A stretch of 64,000 bases of DNA from Maritimibacter alkaliphilus HTCC2654. GTDB taxonomy: Bacteria > Pseudomonadota > Alphaproteobacteria > Rhodobacterales > Rhodobacteraceae. This document shows, in pieces, positions 1-8,493 of the stretch; the stretch's first letter is position 1, and each line of letters begins with the position of its first letter. The stretch spans positions 1,261,240-1,325,239 of the forward strand of contig NZ_CH902578.1 in assembly GCF_000152805.1 (NCBI RefSeq). The letters run 5' to 3'. The notes under the pieces were generated by a model. It was given only the letters and a program-made list of their open reading frames with translations. It was not told the origin of the DNA and made no database searches. A program made the translations under genes and the position numbers.

Positions 1-87
1 CAAACCGAAGAGACAACCGCTACGCCCTCTCTCGTTCCACCAAGATCGGACAGACCTCCCGAACGTCTCCATTGCCCGACCCTGCGA

Positions 88-115
88 ATTTCGCTAATCC
101 GTGAGTTAGCGAAAT
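88..115. promoter_or_regulatory. Inverted repeat upstream of the ThDP enzyme gene
   Basis: Perfect 10-bp arms ATTTCGCTAA (88-97) and TTAGCGAAAT (106-115) with an 8-base spacer lie 35 bases before the first start codon of the window. The position and symmetry suit an operator. The inner half sites TTCGCT/AGCGAA return at 1942-1957 before the TRAP genes, so one regulator, perhaps the TetR protein at 5466-6092, could bind both. That link is inference. Confidence 0.5.
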
Positions 116-149
116 CAAGACGCCAGCTCAGCCGGCCACGGGAGTCGAC

Positions 150-1769
150 ATGCCCAATCACCTGTTCGCGGGTCTCGCCCGCAGTCTCGCGGCACATGGC
201 GTGACACATCTTTTCGGCGTCGTGGGCGATGCCAACGCCTATTTCGTCGATGCCTACGCGCGGCTGGACGGCACGCATTACGTCACCGCCGCGAACGAAA
301 ACGGTGCCGTGCTCATGGCCATCGGCGCTGCGATGCTGACAGGCGACGTCGGCTTTTGCACCGTCACCCACGGCCCGGCTTTGACCAATTGCGTCACGGC
401 GCTTGCCGAGGGGGCGCGGTCGAATACGCCGATCGTGCTCCTGTGTGGCGACACGCCGGTGCACGACCGCGAGAACCTTCAGAACATCGACCAGAAGGCG
501 GTGGTCCTGTCGTCGGGCGCGGGGTTCGAGCAAATGCGCAGCCCGCAAACGGCCCTCGACGATCTGGCGCGCGCCGTGCGACGTGCCAAGGCCGAGCGGC
601 GGCCCATCGCCTTCAACATGCCCGCCGATTTCCAATGGTCCGATGTCGACGACCATGACGTAAGCTGGGACGTGCCCGCCCTGCCCAAGACCGAGATCGA
701 GGGCGACGCGCTGGACAACGCGGTCGGCATGATCGCCGCCGCGCGCAGGCCCGTTGTGCTGGCCGGGCGTGGTGCTATCGACGCGCGCGACGCATTGCTC
801 GCGCTCGCCCGCCGTATCGAGGCGCCGGTGGCCACGACGATGCGCGCCAAGAATCTGTTTCGGGGCGAGGCCCACGCGCTTGGCGTTTGCGGCACCGTCA
901 GCACGCCGCAGGCGACCGATGCAATCATGGGCGCGGACTGCATCATCGCGTTCGGCGCATCGCTCAATTTCCACACGACGGCGCAGGGCGCATTCGTCAA
1001 GGACAAGCGCGTGATCCAGATTGCGGACCGGGCCTGCGACCTCGGCACCGGCGCGGTTGCGGACGTGTCGATTCTGGGCGACCCGGCGAGCGTGGCCGAC
1101 ACCTTTCGGTATTGGATCGACGAGGCGGACATCCCCGGCTCGGGCTTCACCAACGATCTGCCCGCTCAGGGGTTGGACATGCCCCCGCCCGCGACCGCAA
1201 CGACCCCGCGCGACGGCTCGGTGGATTTCCTGACCACGCTGGCGCGGCTGAACGACATTCTGCCCTCGGATCGCACATTGGTCACGGACGCGGGCCGCTG
1301 GATGGTCAAAAGCTATGGCCTGCTGACGGCCCCCGGCCCCCGCGACCACGTGACCTCGGCAAGTTTCGGGGCCATCGGGCTTGGCCTTGCCACCGCCGTC
1401 GGCGCTGGCGTGATGCGGCCGGACCGCCCGACCGTGCTGTTCTGCGGTGACGGCGGCTTCATGCTCGGCAATCTGGCCGAGTTCCATTCGGCGGTGCGCG
1501 CGGGCCTCGACCTGATCGTGGTGCTGTTCAATGACGGGAGCTACGGGGCCGAGCATATCCAGTTTCGCGACAAGCAGCTCGACCCCTCAATCACCTTGTT
1601 CGACTGGCCGGAGTTCACGACCGTCGCCCGCGCATTGGGCGGCGACGGGGTGGCGATCCGCTGCGCGGGTGATCTGGATGCTCTCCCGGAGGCTCTTGAA
1701 AACAGGCCCCGCACGGCGCCGTTTCTGATCGACGTCCACCTCGACCCCGACTTCGTCGCGATGTGGTGA
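150..1769 (+). CDS. ThDP-dependent acetolactate synthase / decarboxylase-like enzyme
   Basis: 539 aa, normal length for the acetolactate synthase/benzoylformate decarboxylase superfamily. The N-terminal PYR domain has the ylide-activating Glu at residue 50 (AANENGAV). The central domain follows. The C-terminal PP domain carries the diphosphate/Mg motif GDGG near residues 433-436, with the closing Asn about 28 residues on (VVLFND). It should be a cytosolic enzyme that decarboxylates or ligates a 2-keto acid, but the sequence does not identify the substrate. GGGAG five bases before ATG supports the start. It stands alone, about 300 bp before a TRAP transporter on the same strand, so it may act on the imported acid. 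It is too short for a typical sulfoacetaldehyde acetyltransferase (about 590 aa) and has no small regulatory subunit beside it, so biosynthetic IlvB is unlikely. Confidence 0.8.
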   Translation: MPNHLFAGLARSLAAHGVTHLFGVVGDANAYFVDAYARLDGTHYVTAANENGAVLMAIGAAMLTGDVGFCTVTHGPALTNCVTALAEGARSNTPIVLLCGDTPVHDRENLQNIDQKAVVLSSGAGFEQMRSPQTALDDLARAVRRAKAERRPIAFNMPADFQWSDVDDHDVSWDVPALPKTEIEGDALDNAVGMIAAARRPVVLAGRGAIDARDALLALARRIEAPVATTMRAKNLFRGEAHALGVCGTVSTPQATDAIMGADCIIAFGASLNFHTTAQGAFVKDKRVIQIADRACDLGTGAVADVSILGDPASVADTFRYWIDEADIPGSGFTNDLPAQGLDMPPPATATTPRDGSVDFLTTLARLNDILPSDRTLVTDAGRWMVKSYGLLTAPGPRDHVTSASFGAIGLGLATAVGAGVMRPDRPTVLFCGDGGFMLGNLAEFHSAVRAGLDLIVVLFNDGSYGAEHIQFRDKQLDPSITLFDWPEFTTVARALGGDGVAIRCAGDLDALPEALENRPRTAPFLIDVHLDPDFVAMW

Positions 1770-1803
1770 CCCGTCCCGTATTTTGCGACGGCGCAGGCCT
1801 CCG

Positions 1804-1821
1804 TCTCATAAAGCGGGACAA
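1804..1821 (+). promoter_or_regulatory. Possible IclR-type site before the TRAP operon (copy 1)
   Basis: TCTCATAAAGCGGGACAA matches the site at 11362-11379 in 14 of 18 positions. That second site lies directly before the acyl-CoA dehydrogenase operon that ends with the iclR gene. A related copy is at 1976-1993 on the other strand. This suggests that the IclR protein controls both the importer and the catabolic operon (inference). Confidence 0.4.
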
Positions 1822-1941
1822 AATCGGCGTCATCTCACTTTTCGGGACACGAGTTGTCACAGGATGGAGTGAATTTTCCCGCACGAATAAGCCATGAAAT
1901 CATAGGGATATGTCGCGTCACCCCACCTTCACGCAAAATTT

Positions 1942-1957
1942 TTCGCTTACCAGCGAA
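1942..1957. promoter_or_regulatory. Inverted repeat TTCGCT-N4-AGCGAA before the TRAP operon
   Basis: Six-base arms TTCGCT (1942-1947) and AGCGAA (1952-1957) lie about 110 bases before the dctP start. The same half sites form the inverted repeat at 88-115, there with a 12-base spacer. It is a possible second operator beside the GGGACA sites. Confidence 0.35.
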
Positions 1958-1975
1958 TTAGCCAAGCATGAAATC

Positions 1976-1993
1976 TTGTCCCACAAAGTAGGA
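1976..1993 (-). promoter_or_regulatory. Possible IclR-type site before the TRAP operon (copy 2)
   Basis: Read on the minus strand this is TCCTACTTTGTGGGACAA. It shares the GGGACAA end and the TC...A...G positions with the sites at 1804-1821 and 11362-11379. It lies 75-92 bases before the dctP start codon, where a regulator would meet the promoter. Sequence support is weaker than for the other two copies. Confidence 0.35.
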
Positions 1994-2067
1994 GGTGCTA
2001 GCGTTCCTGACATCGCGGCCCACGCCGCGACAAGGACAAGCGCCGGAGACGGCACAGGGAGGAACTG

Positions 2068-3276
2068 ATGACATTCAAGACTTGGACAAGTGTGTCCGCC
2101 GTCGCGCTGATCGCGATGTCGGTCACGTCGCAGGCCACAGCGCAGGAATGGCTCGACAATCTCGAGCCCATGACCCTGAAACTCGCCGATTTCTCGGGCG
2201 ACCAGAACGCCAACTTCGGCAAGGCAATGGTCGCGTGGGAGGAGTCGATCACCGAATTCACCGACGGCAAGATCACGTTCGAGAACTACTGGTCCTCGTC
2301 CCTGCTGGGTGCGCTCGACACGCTGTCGGGCGTGGGCGACGGGGTGGCCGACATCGGCCTTATCATCCCGTCCTACATGCCGCAGGAACTGCCCGTGGGA
2401 TCGTGGCTTTTCGGCATGGGTGCCGCCCTGTCCGGCTCGACCGTGCACGACGTGGCGGCGGGCGGTGCAGCCGCGCTGGAAACCGTGCTGACCTTCGAGC
2501 CGCTGACGCAGGAATATGCCAGCCACAACGTGAAGGTGCTGCAAGCCACGGCGACGCCCGCTTACAACTTGCTGTGCAACACGCCGATCTCGACCCCCGA
2601 AGACGCGCAGGGCAAACGCGCCCGCGCCATCGGTGCCGTCTGGTCGCAGACCGCCGAGGCGCTCGGCATGACGCCCGTGTCGATCGCTTGGGGCGAGGCC
2701 TATGAGGGCCTGCAACGCGGCGTGTTCGACTGCATGGTCATCAACCCGAACCAATATGCGGACGGGCTGGTGCTGAAAGACGTCGCGCCGGAATACGTGC
2801 CGGTGACGATGGCGCAGCTTCAGGCCTCGACCTGGGTGATGAATCTCGACGTCTGGAACGACTTTCCGAAAGAGCTTCAGGACTTCATCACGCAGGCCAA
2901 CGTGAAGGCCGCCTATGACATCTGGGAAGGCTACATGGACATCGAGGCCAAGGCGGGCGAGTTGATCGCCGCTGGCGACGTGATCCACACGAACGACGTC
3001 TCGGCACTGGAGCCCATCGCCAAGGAACAGCGCGCGGCCTATGTCGCGGGTCTGGCCGACACGGCACCGGACAGCGTGAGCGATCCGCAGGCCTTCGTCG
3101 ACGACTATCAAGCGCGCATCGCCTACTGGACCGAGGCGCTGGTCGCCGATGGTTACGAAGTGGCCGAGCGCACGCCTGAGGCCATCGTGGACGCCTTCGC
3201 CGGACTGTCCGAGGTGGACCTGTCGAACTTCTACGAGAAGTTCAATTCCGAGGTCACGCCCGGCCTTATGAACTGA
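2068..3276 (+). CDS. dctP: TRAP transporter substrate-binding protein (DctP family)
   Basis: 402 aa with an N-terminal signal peptide (hydrophobic residues about 8-25, cleavage likely after ATAQ). It is the periplasmic solute receptor of a tripartite ATP-independent transporter and delivers an organic acid to the QM permease encoded next. The mature part has the DctP layout: a long N-terminal lobe, and a middle segment with paired Ala/Arg residues around KRARAIGAVW, where the family usually binds the solute carboxylate. GGGAGGAAC before the ATG is a strong ribosome site. A 10-bp stem hairpin follows the stop, as often seen where the receptor must be made in excess over the permease. The ligand cannot be read from sequence. 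Shared GGGACA sites with the acyl-CoA operon at 6.1-11.4 kb suggest an acid that is activated to a CoA ester. Confidence 0.88.
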   Translation: MTFKTWTSVSAVALIAMSVTSQATAQEWLDNLEPMTLKLADFSGDQNANFGKAMVAWEESITEFTDGKITFENYWSSSLLGALDTLSGVGDGVADIGLIIPSYMPQELPVGSWLFGMGAALSGSTVHDVAAGGAAALETVLTFEPLTQEYASHNVKVLQATATPAYNLLCNTPISTPEDAQGKRARAIGAVWSQTAEALGMTPVSIAWGEAYEGLQRGVFDCMVINPNQYADGLVLKDVAPEYVPVTMAQLQASTWVMNLDVWNDFPKELQDFITQANVKAAYDIWEGYMDIEAKAGELIAAGDVIHTNDVSALEPIAKEQRAAYVAGLADTAPDSVSDPQAFVDDYQARIAYWTEALVADGYEVAERTPEAIVDAFAGLSEVDLSNFYEKFNSEVTPGLMN

Positions 3277-3284
3277 ACCTCTCC

Positions 3285-3312
3285 GGCCCGCCCCCCAAAG
3301 CCGGGGCGGGCC
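3285..3312 (+). terminator. Intra-operon hairpin between dctP and dctQ
   Basis: GGCCCGCCCC (3285-3294) pairs perfectly with GGGGCGGGCC (3303-3312) across an 8-base loop. No T run follows, so it is more likely an mRNA 3'-end stabiliser or attenuator that raises the receptor to permease ratio than a full terminator. Confidence 0.6.
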
Positions 3313-3355
3313 GCCCTTGCTTCGCCGCCGTTTCGGGTGAAGGATTTCAAACATC

Positions 3356-3931
3356 ATGACCGACGTGAACCGACCCGCTGACCCGACCGGCCCCGGGCCG
3401 ACCGACCCCGCGCTGTTGCGGCTTGTCGACGGCTTGGCATTGGCCCTCGCCCTGATCGCAGGTGTCGCGCTGGTACTTCTCGCCGTGAACGTGCTGGTCG
3501 ACGTGACGGGGCGCGCGGCGATGAACCGGCCCTTCCCCGGCACGCTGGAATACACCCAGAACTGGTGGATGCCGACGCTCACGCTGATGGCCTTCGCCTT
3601 CACCGAATGGAAGCAGGAACATATCAAGGTGACGATCCTGCTCGACACGCTTCCGGCAACGATGCGCCGGATGGTCGAAGGGGTCTTCGGTCTGATCGCC
3701 ACCGTTCTGCTTCTGGTGCTGGCGTATCATGCGTTCAACGAGGCGATGGATGCGGCCGCTTTCGGCAAGACCACGTCGTCCAGCCCGCCGGTCGCCGTCT
3801 GGCCCACCATGTTCATGGCCCCCGCGGGGGTTCTGGCCCTTGCCCTGCAAACCGCGGCCACCAGCTTTCGCTATTTCTCGGGGCGCTATCCGCTGCCCGA
3901 CACGGTCCATGCCGAAGGGGAAGCCGTATGA
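3356..3931 (+). CDS. dctQ: TRAP transporter small permease (DctQ family)
   Basis: 191 aa membrane protein with four predicted helices (around residues 25-50, 60-85, 100-120 and 145-165), the normal DctQ plan. It forms the transporter in the inner membrane together with DctM. The conserved patch between helices 1 and 2 (NRPFPGTLEY, then NWWMPTL) is typical of the family. The stop codon overlaps the start of the next gene (ATGA at 3928-3931), so the two permease subunits are translationally coupled. The N-terminal 20 residues are rich in Pro and Thr and are probably cytoplasmic. Confidence 0.88.
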   Translation: MTDVNRPADPTGPGPTDPALLRLVDGLALALALIAGVALVLLAVNVLVDVTGRAAMNRPFPGTLEYTQNWWMPTLTLMAFAFTEWKQEHIKVTILLDTLPATMRRMVEGVFGLIATVLLLVLAYHAFNEAMDAAAFGKTTSSSPPVAVWPTMFMAPAGVLALALQTAATSFRYFSGRYPLPDTVHAEGEAV

Positions 3932-5400
3932 GCGCCGAGGCCGCCACCCTGTCCCGCCCCGCCTCGCGCGTCGGCGTCGTGATCTTCGTCATCGCGCTCA
4001 TCGTCGCGGGCGGGTCGCTTTACCTGATGCTCGCAGGCGATCTTCCGAAACAGATCGTGGGGCTTCTGATCGTGCTTCTGTCCATCGTGCTTCTGCTCAT
4101 GGGCATCCCTGTCGGGGTCGCGATGCTGGGCGCTGCCGTGATCGGGCTTTACAGCCTGTCGGGCGCGCGGGTTGTGCGCTCGACCATGGAGAGCGTGGCC
4201 TTCGACGCGACCGCGTCGTGGTCCCTGTCCGTCATTCCGATGTTCATCCTGATGGGCATGATCCTGTGGAAATCCGGCCTCACGACCTCGGCCTTCGGCG
4301 CGGCGCGCGTGTGGCTGGGCTGGATGCCTGGCGGGCTGGCGGTCGCCACGAATTTCGCGGGCGCGGCGCTGGCAGCCAGTTCCGGCAGCACCATCGGCAT
4401 CACCTATGCGCTGGGGCGCGTGTCGATCCCCGAAATGCTGAAATCCGGCTACAGCCCGCAACTGGCGGTGGGCAGCGTCGCCGCAGCGGGCACGCTGGGG
4501 CAGATCATCCCGCCCAGTCTTTTGCTCGTCGTCTATGCCGGGGCCGCGTCCTTGCCGGTCGGACAACAGCTTCTGGCCGGCGTCATTCCGGGCCTGCTCC
4601 TCGCCTTTGCCTTCGCCGCGATGATCGTGGTCAGCGCCAAGCTGCGCCCCGGCCTTGCCCCGCGTGTCGATATGTCGGACGTGACATGGGGGATGCGCTG
4701 GCGCTCGGCGCTCGACGTCATCCCCATCGCCATCGTCATCACCATCGTGATCGGCGGGCTGTTCGCGGGCATCTTCACCGCGACCGAGGCCGGGGTCTGC
4801 GGCATGTTCGCCGCCTTGATCCTTGGCGCCATCCATCTGTTTCGCACCGGAGGCGGGTTTCGCGCGGTGGTCCGAATGCTGCGCGAGTCCCTGATCGGCA
4901 CGCTGACCGGCACCGCCTCGGTCTTTCTGCTGATCGTCGGCGTCGCCGTCCTGACCCGCGCCATGGCGCTCAGTCAGGTGCCCAACTTCATCGCGACCGA
5001 AATCGCGGAACTCGGGCTCGGACGCATTGAGCTTCTGTTCATCCTGATCGTCGCCTACCTGATCCTCGGCATGTTCATGGACACGCTGGCGATGATGCTA
5101 CTCACCATCCCCGTTCTGCTCTCGCCGCTTATCTCGGTCGGCGTCGATCCGCTCTGGTTCGGCGTGTTTCTTGTCGTGATGGCCGAAGTCGGGCTGCTGA
5201 CCCCGCCCCTTGGTATCCTGACGTTCATCGTCCACCGGATCGCGTCGGACCCCGAGGCGAACCTCGGCAAGCCCATTTCCCTCGGCACCGTGTTTCTGGG
5301 CGTACTGCCCTTCGCCCTCACCGCCATCGCGGTGGTGATCCTTCTGATCCTCGTGCCGGGCATCGTGACGTGGTTGCCCGGCGCCAGCACGATGCGATGA
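3928..5400 (+). CDS. dctM: TRAP transporter large permease (DctM family)
   Basis: 490 aa, 12 or more hydrophobic segments, the Na+-coupled channel subunit of the TRAP importer. The family hallmark is present around residues 150-200: a Gly/Ser-rich stretch (AASSGSTIGITYALG) followed by GTLGQIIPPS, repeated in pseudo-symmetric form near the C terminus (GLLTPPLGI). I chose the ATG at 3928, inside the ATGA overlap with dctQ. The reading frame is open further upstream, but that part overlaps dctQ and is not DctM-like. No sign of truncation. Confidence 0.88.
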   Translation: MSAEAATLSRPASRVGVVIFVIALIVAGGSLYLMLAGDLPKQIVGLLIVLLSIVLLLMGIPVGVAMLGAAVIGLYSLSGARVVRSTMESVAFDATASWSLSVIPMFILMGMILWKSGLTTSAFGAARVWLGWMPGGLAVATNFAGAALAASSGSTIGITYALGRVSIPEMLKSGYSPQLAVGSVAAAGTLGQIIPPSLLLVVYAGAASLPVGQQLLAGVIPGLLLAFAFAAMIVVSAKLRPGLAPRVDMSDVTWGMRWRSALDVIPIAIVITIVIGGLFAGIFTATEAGVCGMFAALILGAIHLFRTGGGFRAVVRMLRESLIGTLTGTASVFLLIVGVAVLTRAMALSQVPNFIATEIAELGLGRIELLFILIVAYLILGMFMDTLAMMLLTIPVLLSPLISVGVDPLWFGVFLVVMAEVGLLTPPLGILTFIVHRIASDPEANLGKPISLGTVFLGVLPFALTAIAVVILLILVPGIVTWLPGASTMR

Positions 5401-5465
5401 GCGGCGCGGCTTGCGAACCCTGCGCGCCCGGTGGCAAAAGGCGCGACGCGTGAAAGGACACTTCG

Positions 5466-6092
5466 ATGAACGCGAGCGTTGAACTGGGCCCCAAGAAAGA
5501 GCGGCGCGAGGAATCCGACCGCCGGATGCTGCGCGCGGCCATGGCGCTTATCCGCAAAAAGGGCATCTCCGGCGCGAACCTCGCACAGATCGGACTCGAT
5601 GCGGGTTACAGCAAGGGCCTCCCGGTGCAGCGGTTCGGCACCAAGCTCGCCCTCCTGATCGCCGTGCTCGACGCGATCGAGGACCGCTTCCTGCGCCATG
5701 TCGAAAAGCGTGTGGGCGACCGCCGGGGCTGCGCGGCGCTGGCCGAACGCATCCGCCTGCAACTCGACGCCGTGCGCGACATGCCCGACAGCGCCATCGC
5801 CCTGTATCACCTGATCGTCGAATCCATGGGCGCGAGCCCGGACCTGCAACCACGTGTCGCGTCGCTTCAGGCGGCCTATCACGCCAACCTGCGCAGCTAC
5901 CTGAAACAGGCGCAGGACATGGGCGAGTTGCTTCCCGATATCGACATCGACCAGAGCGCGCGCATGATCTCAGGTACGATCAGCGGTATGAGCATTCAGG
6001 CCATCGTGGACGGTCATACGGACAGGCTGGCCGACGATGCCACATACCTTGCCGAAATGTTCATTCGGCACGTCGCACGCGGCCCGACCTAA
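5466..6092 (+). CDS. TetR-family transcriptional regulator
   Basis: 208 aa. The N-terminal three-helix DNA-binding domain (about residues 18-65) contains the usual turn GLDAGYSKGLPVQRFGTK, with the helix-turn-helix over ANLAQIGLDAGYSKG. The remainder is a helical ligand-binding/dimer domain without a recognisable ligand motif. AAAGGACAC before the ATG acts as ribosome site. It follows the TRAP permease by 65 bases on the same strand, so it may be cotranscribed and control the module. Its end overlaps the end of the convergent iclR gene by 4 bases (6089-6092). Confidence 0.85.
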   Translation: MNASVELGPKKERREESDRRMLRAAMALIRKKGISGANLAQIGLDAGYSKGLPVQRFGTKLALLIAVLDAIEDRFLRHVEKRVGDRRGCAALAERIRLQLDAVRDMPDSAIALYHLIVESMGASPDLQPRVASLQAAYHANLRSYLKQAQDMGELLPDIDIDQSARMISGTISGMSIQAIVDGHTDRLADDATYLAEMFIRHVARGPT

Positions 6093-6868
6093 CCGACGGG
6101 CCCGATCCGGTCCTCGGTCGCGTCGATCTCTTCCGAAATGATCCGCTTCCAGTCCTCGATACGGGTGTCGTTCACATCCTGTGCGTGGACGGCAATGGAA
6201 ATGGCAAGGTCCGGCTGGTCCGAGAAGGCCCTGATGCCCCGCCCCAACCCGAAGATCGAGCGATAGGCCCGCCCCCGGCTTTCCGCAAATCCGGTGCGGC
6301 GGGCGCGTTCCATCGCGTCGCGCACGCTGTCGGCGCTCAGGCTTTCGAAGGCGTCGAACTCCGGCGCGATGGCCGCGATCACCCGTTCGGCGGTCGCGTC
6401 CGGCAGCCCGGCGAGAAGTGCGGTGGCCCCCGCCCCGACGCCCAGATAGCGCCGCTGGCCGACTTCGACCGGGATCACGCGGATCACGGTGCGGCCTTCG
6501 GCCTTGTGAATGCACACCGCCTCGAACCCCGAGCGGCGCATCAGGTAGGTGGTCACGTTCGCGCGTTCGGCCACCCGGTCGACGCAGGCCGTCCACGGGG
6601 CGAGGCCCAGCACGCGGTCGCTGACGGCGAGGCCGAGCTCGTAGCTGAGCATCCCCACCTCGTAACGGCGGGTGTCGGCGTTGTAGGCGGCCAGCCCGGT
6701 ATCGGTGAGGCTCTTCAGGATGCGGTGGGTGGTCGAGCGCGGCAGACCCACGGCTTCGGAAATCGTGCGCAGGGTCTTGGGCGCGTCGCCAGACACATGC
6801 GCGATCTGCTTCAGGATCGCCGCCGCGCGCCGGATCGCCTGGGTTCCGTCCTGATTGCCGTCTTTCAT
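6089..6868 (-). CDS. IclR-family transcriptional regulator
   Basis: About 259 aa from the preferred ATG at 6868, which has GGAAGG about ten bases before it; an in-frame ATG at 6922 is possible. The N-terminal winged helix-turn-helix (residues about 10-70) includes TISEAVGLPRSTTHRILKSL. The C-terminal IclR effector domain has GVGAGATALLAGLP and an E/R-rich segment typical of small-acid sensing. It is the last gene of the acyl-CoA dehydrogenase - hydratase - ligase operon read from 11352 leftward, a usual place for a pathway-specific regulator. Predicted targets are the GGGACA sites at 1804, 1976 and 11362 (inference from repetition and context). Confidence 0.87.
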   Translation of the reverse strand: MKDGNQDGTQAIRRAAAILKQIAHVSGDAPKTLRTISEAVGLPRSTTHRILKSLTDTGLAAYNADTRRYEVGMLSYELGLAVSDRVLGLAPWTACVDRVAERANVTTYLMRRSGFEAVCIHKAEGRTVIRVIPVEVGQRRYLGVGAGATALLAGLPDATAERVIAAIAPEFDAFESLSADSVRDAMERARRTGFAESRGRAYRSIFGLGRGIRAFSDQPDLAISIAVHAQDVNDTRIEDWKRIISEEIDATEDRIGPVG

Positions 6869-6936
6869 TCTGGTCTTGCCTTCCGTTCGCCCAGCGCGAT
6901 CGGCACCGAACATCGCCTGCACGCGCCGAACCGCAC

Positions 6937-8493
6937 CTACGCCTTCGCGACCAGCGCCGCCGCCTTGGCCCGCAGGTCAGGTTTCTGCACCTTTCCCACC
7001 GCGTTCATCGGCAGCGCCTCGAGCCGTTCGAGACGTTCGGGAAACTTCTGCCGTGCAAATCCGGCGGCCAAAAGGTGATCGGTCATTGCCGCGAAATCGA
7101 AGCCGTCGCGCGCCACGACGAAGGCCACGACCATTTCACCGCGTTCCGGGTCCGGTGCGCCGACGATGGCGACCTGATCGACCAGAGGATGCGCGAGCAG
7201 CGCGTTCTCGATTTCCAGCGGGCTGATGTTTTCGCCCTTGCGGATGATGATGTCTTTCTTGCGCCCGGTGATGACGATGAAACGGTCGTCCACGAACCGG
7301 CCCAGATCGCCCATGCGGAAAAAGCCGTCTTGGGTAAAGGCGCCCGCGTCATCTTCGGGGTCGAGGTAGCCCACGAACATCTGCGGTCCGCGCACGCAGA
7401 TCTCGCCCTCGTCCAGCATGATGTCGAGGGCCATTTCGCCGTCGGTTTCGGCATGAGCCTCGGCGGAGGCCCGGTCGCGGATGCCGGGGCACGCCAGCGG
7501 CACTTCGGTCGAGCCATAGGCGCGCGAGACGACGGATCGCGGCCATGCGGCAAGAGCGCGGCGCACCAGTTCGGGCGGCACGCTGGCCCCCCCGCAGACG
7601 AAGCGGCGCAGGCTTGGCAGGTCGGACCCCGCCTGCCCCGCCGCATCCAGAAGCCCGGTCAGGAACGGCGTCGCCCCGGCCATGAACGTGGCACCCTCGG
7701 CGTCGATCCGGGCCACGGCGCGCGCAGGCTCCCACCGATCCTCAAGCACCGTGCGGCAGCCGGTGATCCAAGGGAACTCGAAGGCATAGATCGACCCGCC
7801 GATATGGCCGATGGGCGATGGGACATACATGACGTCCTCGGCCCCGAGCGACCAGAACCCGGCGGTGTTACGAACCACGGCGTCGAGGCTGTCATGGGTG
7901 TGGATCACGCCCTTGGGCCGCCCGGTGCTGCCCGACGTGAAAATGACGATCTTGGCGTCCCGGCTGTCCGGCAGACGCGACTTGGCTGGCGGACCTGCGA
8001 TCAGATTGTCGAACCGGGCCGCGCCGGGCGCGTCGCCGCGCACGTTCACGACATGGGCGGGCGGCGTATCGAGCGCGGCCACGATGGCCGGGTGATCGAC
8101 CTTGTCCGAGGCGGGCGGCAGAAAGATCGCCTCGACCCCGCAGGCGGGCAAGATCACCTGCAACTCGGCCTTTCGGTAGATCGGCAAGAGCGGCACGATC
8201 CGATAGCCGAACAGTGCGCAGGCGAGGTTGATGACCGCCGCCTCCCACCAATTCGGAAGCTGGAACGCGATGGGCGCGCCGGGGGTCAGGCCCATTCGCT
8301 CGAAGGCCCCGCCGAGGCGCAGCGCCATGTCCAGCATGTCGCCACGTGTGAGGCGGCGTTCGCCGTCGCGGATCACTTCGCGGTCGGGGTCTTGTGCCGT
8401 GAGGTCCAGCGCGATCTCGCCCAGACCGGGACGACGCGGTGCGCGGTGACGGCCGGGGGAGAGCCCCGCCATCCGCTCGTCGATCTTGCTCAT
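6937..8493 (-). CDS. AMP-forming acyl-CoA ligase
   Basis: 518 aa ANL-superfamily adenylate-forming enzyme that activates a carboxylic acid to its CoA thioester. Seen motifs: the phosphate loop TSGSTGRPKGVIHTHD near residues 175-190, the A5 motif AYGSTE, the A7-A8 hinge region (MGDLGRF... ITGRKKDIIIRKGENISP) and the C-terminal catalytic Lys in MNAVGKVQKPDLR. Length and motif order match short/medium-chain and cyclohexane- or aryl-acid CoA ligases. The start codon overlaps the stop of the hydratase gene (ATGA, 8490-8493). Within this operon it should carry out the entry step, followed by the dehydrogenases and hydratase. The acid is unknown; the TRAP importer at 2-5.4 kb is the likely supplier. 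Confidence 0.88.
   Translation of the reverse strand: MSKIDERMAGLSPGRHRAPRRPGLGEIALDLTAQDPDREVIRDGERRLTRGDMLDMALRLGGAFERMGLTPGAPIAFQLPNWWEAAVINLACALFGYRIVPLLPIYRKAELQVILPACGVEAIFLPPASDKVDHPAIVAALDTPPAHVVNVRGDAPGAARFDNLIAGPPAKSRLPDSRDAKIVIFTSGSTGRPKGVIHTHDSLDAVVRNTAGFWSLGAEDVMYVPSPIGHIGGSIYAFEFPWITGCRTVLEDRWEPARAVARIDAEGATFMAGATPFLTGLLDAAGQAGSDLPSLRRFVCGGASVPPELVRRALAAWPRSVVSRAYGSTEVPLACPGIRDRASAEAHAETDGEMALDIMLDEGEICVRGPQMFVGYLDPEDDAGAFTQDGFFRMGDLGRFVDDRFIVITGRKKDIIIRKGENISPLEIENALLAHPLVDQVAIVGAPDPERGEMVVAFVVARDGFDFAAMTDHLLAAGFARQKFPERLERLEALPMNAVGKVQKPDLRAKAAALVAKA

Noticed and set aside
150..1769. Sulfoacetaldehyde acetyltransferase (xsc) as partner of the Tpa-like gene
   Set aside because: The ThDP protein is about 50 residues too short, is 28 kb away and lies in a different module.
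1918..3702. 594-codon minus-strand open frame over the TRAP genes
   Set aside because: No recognisable domain; it is antisense to dctP and dctQ, which have clear families and ribosome sites.
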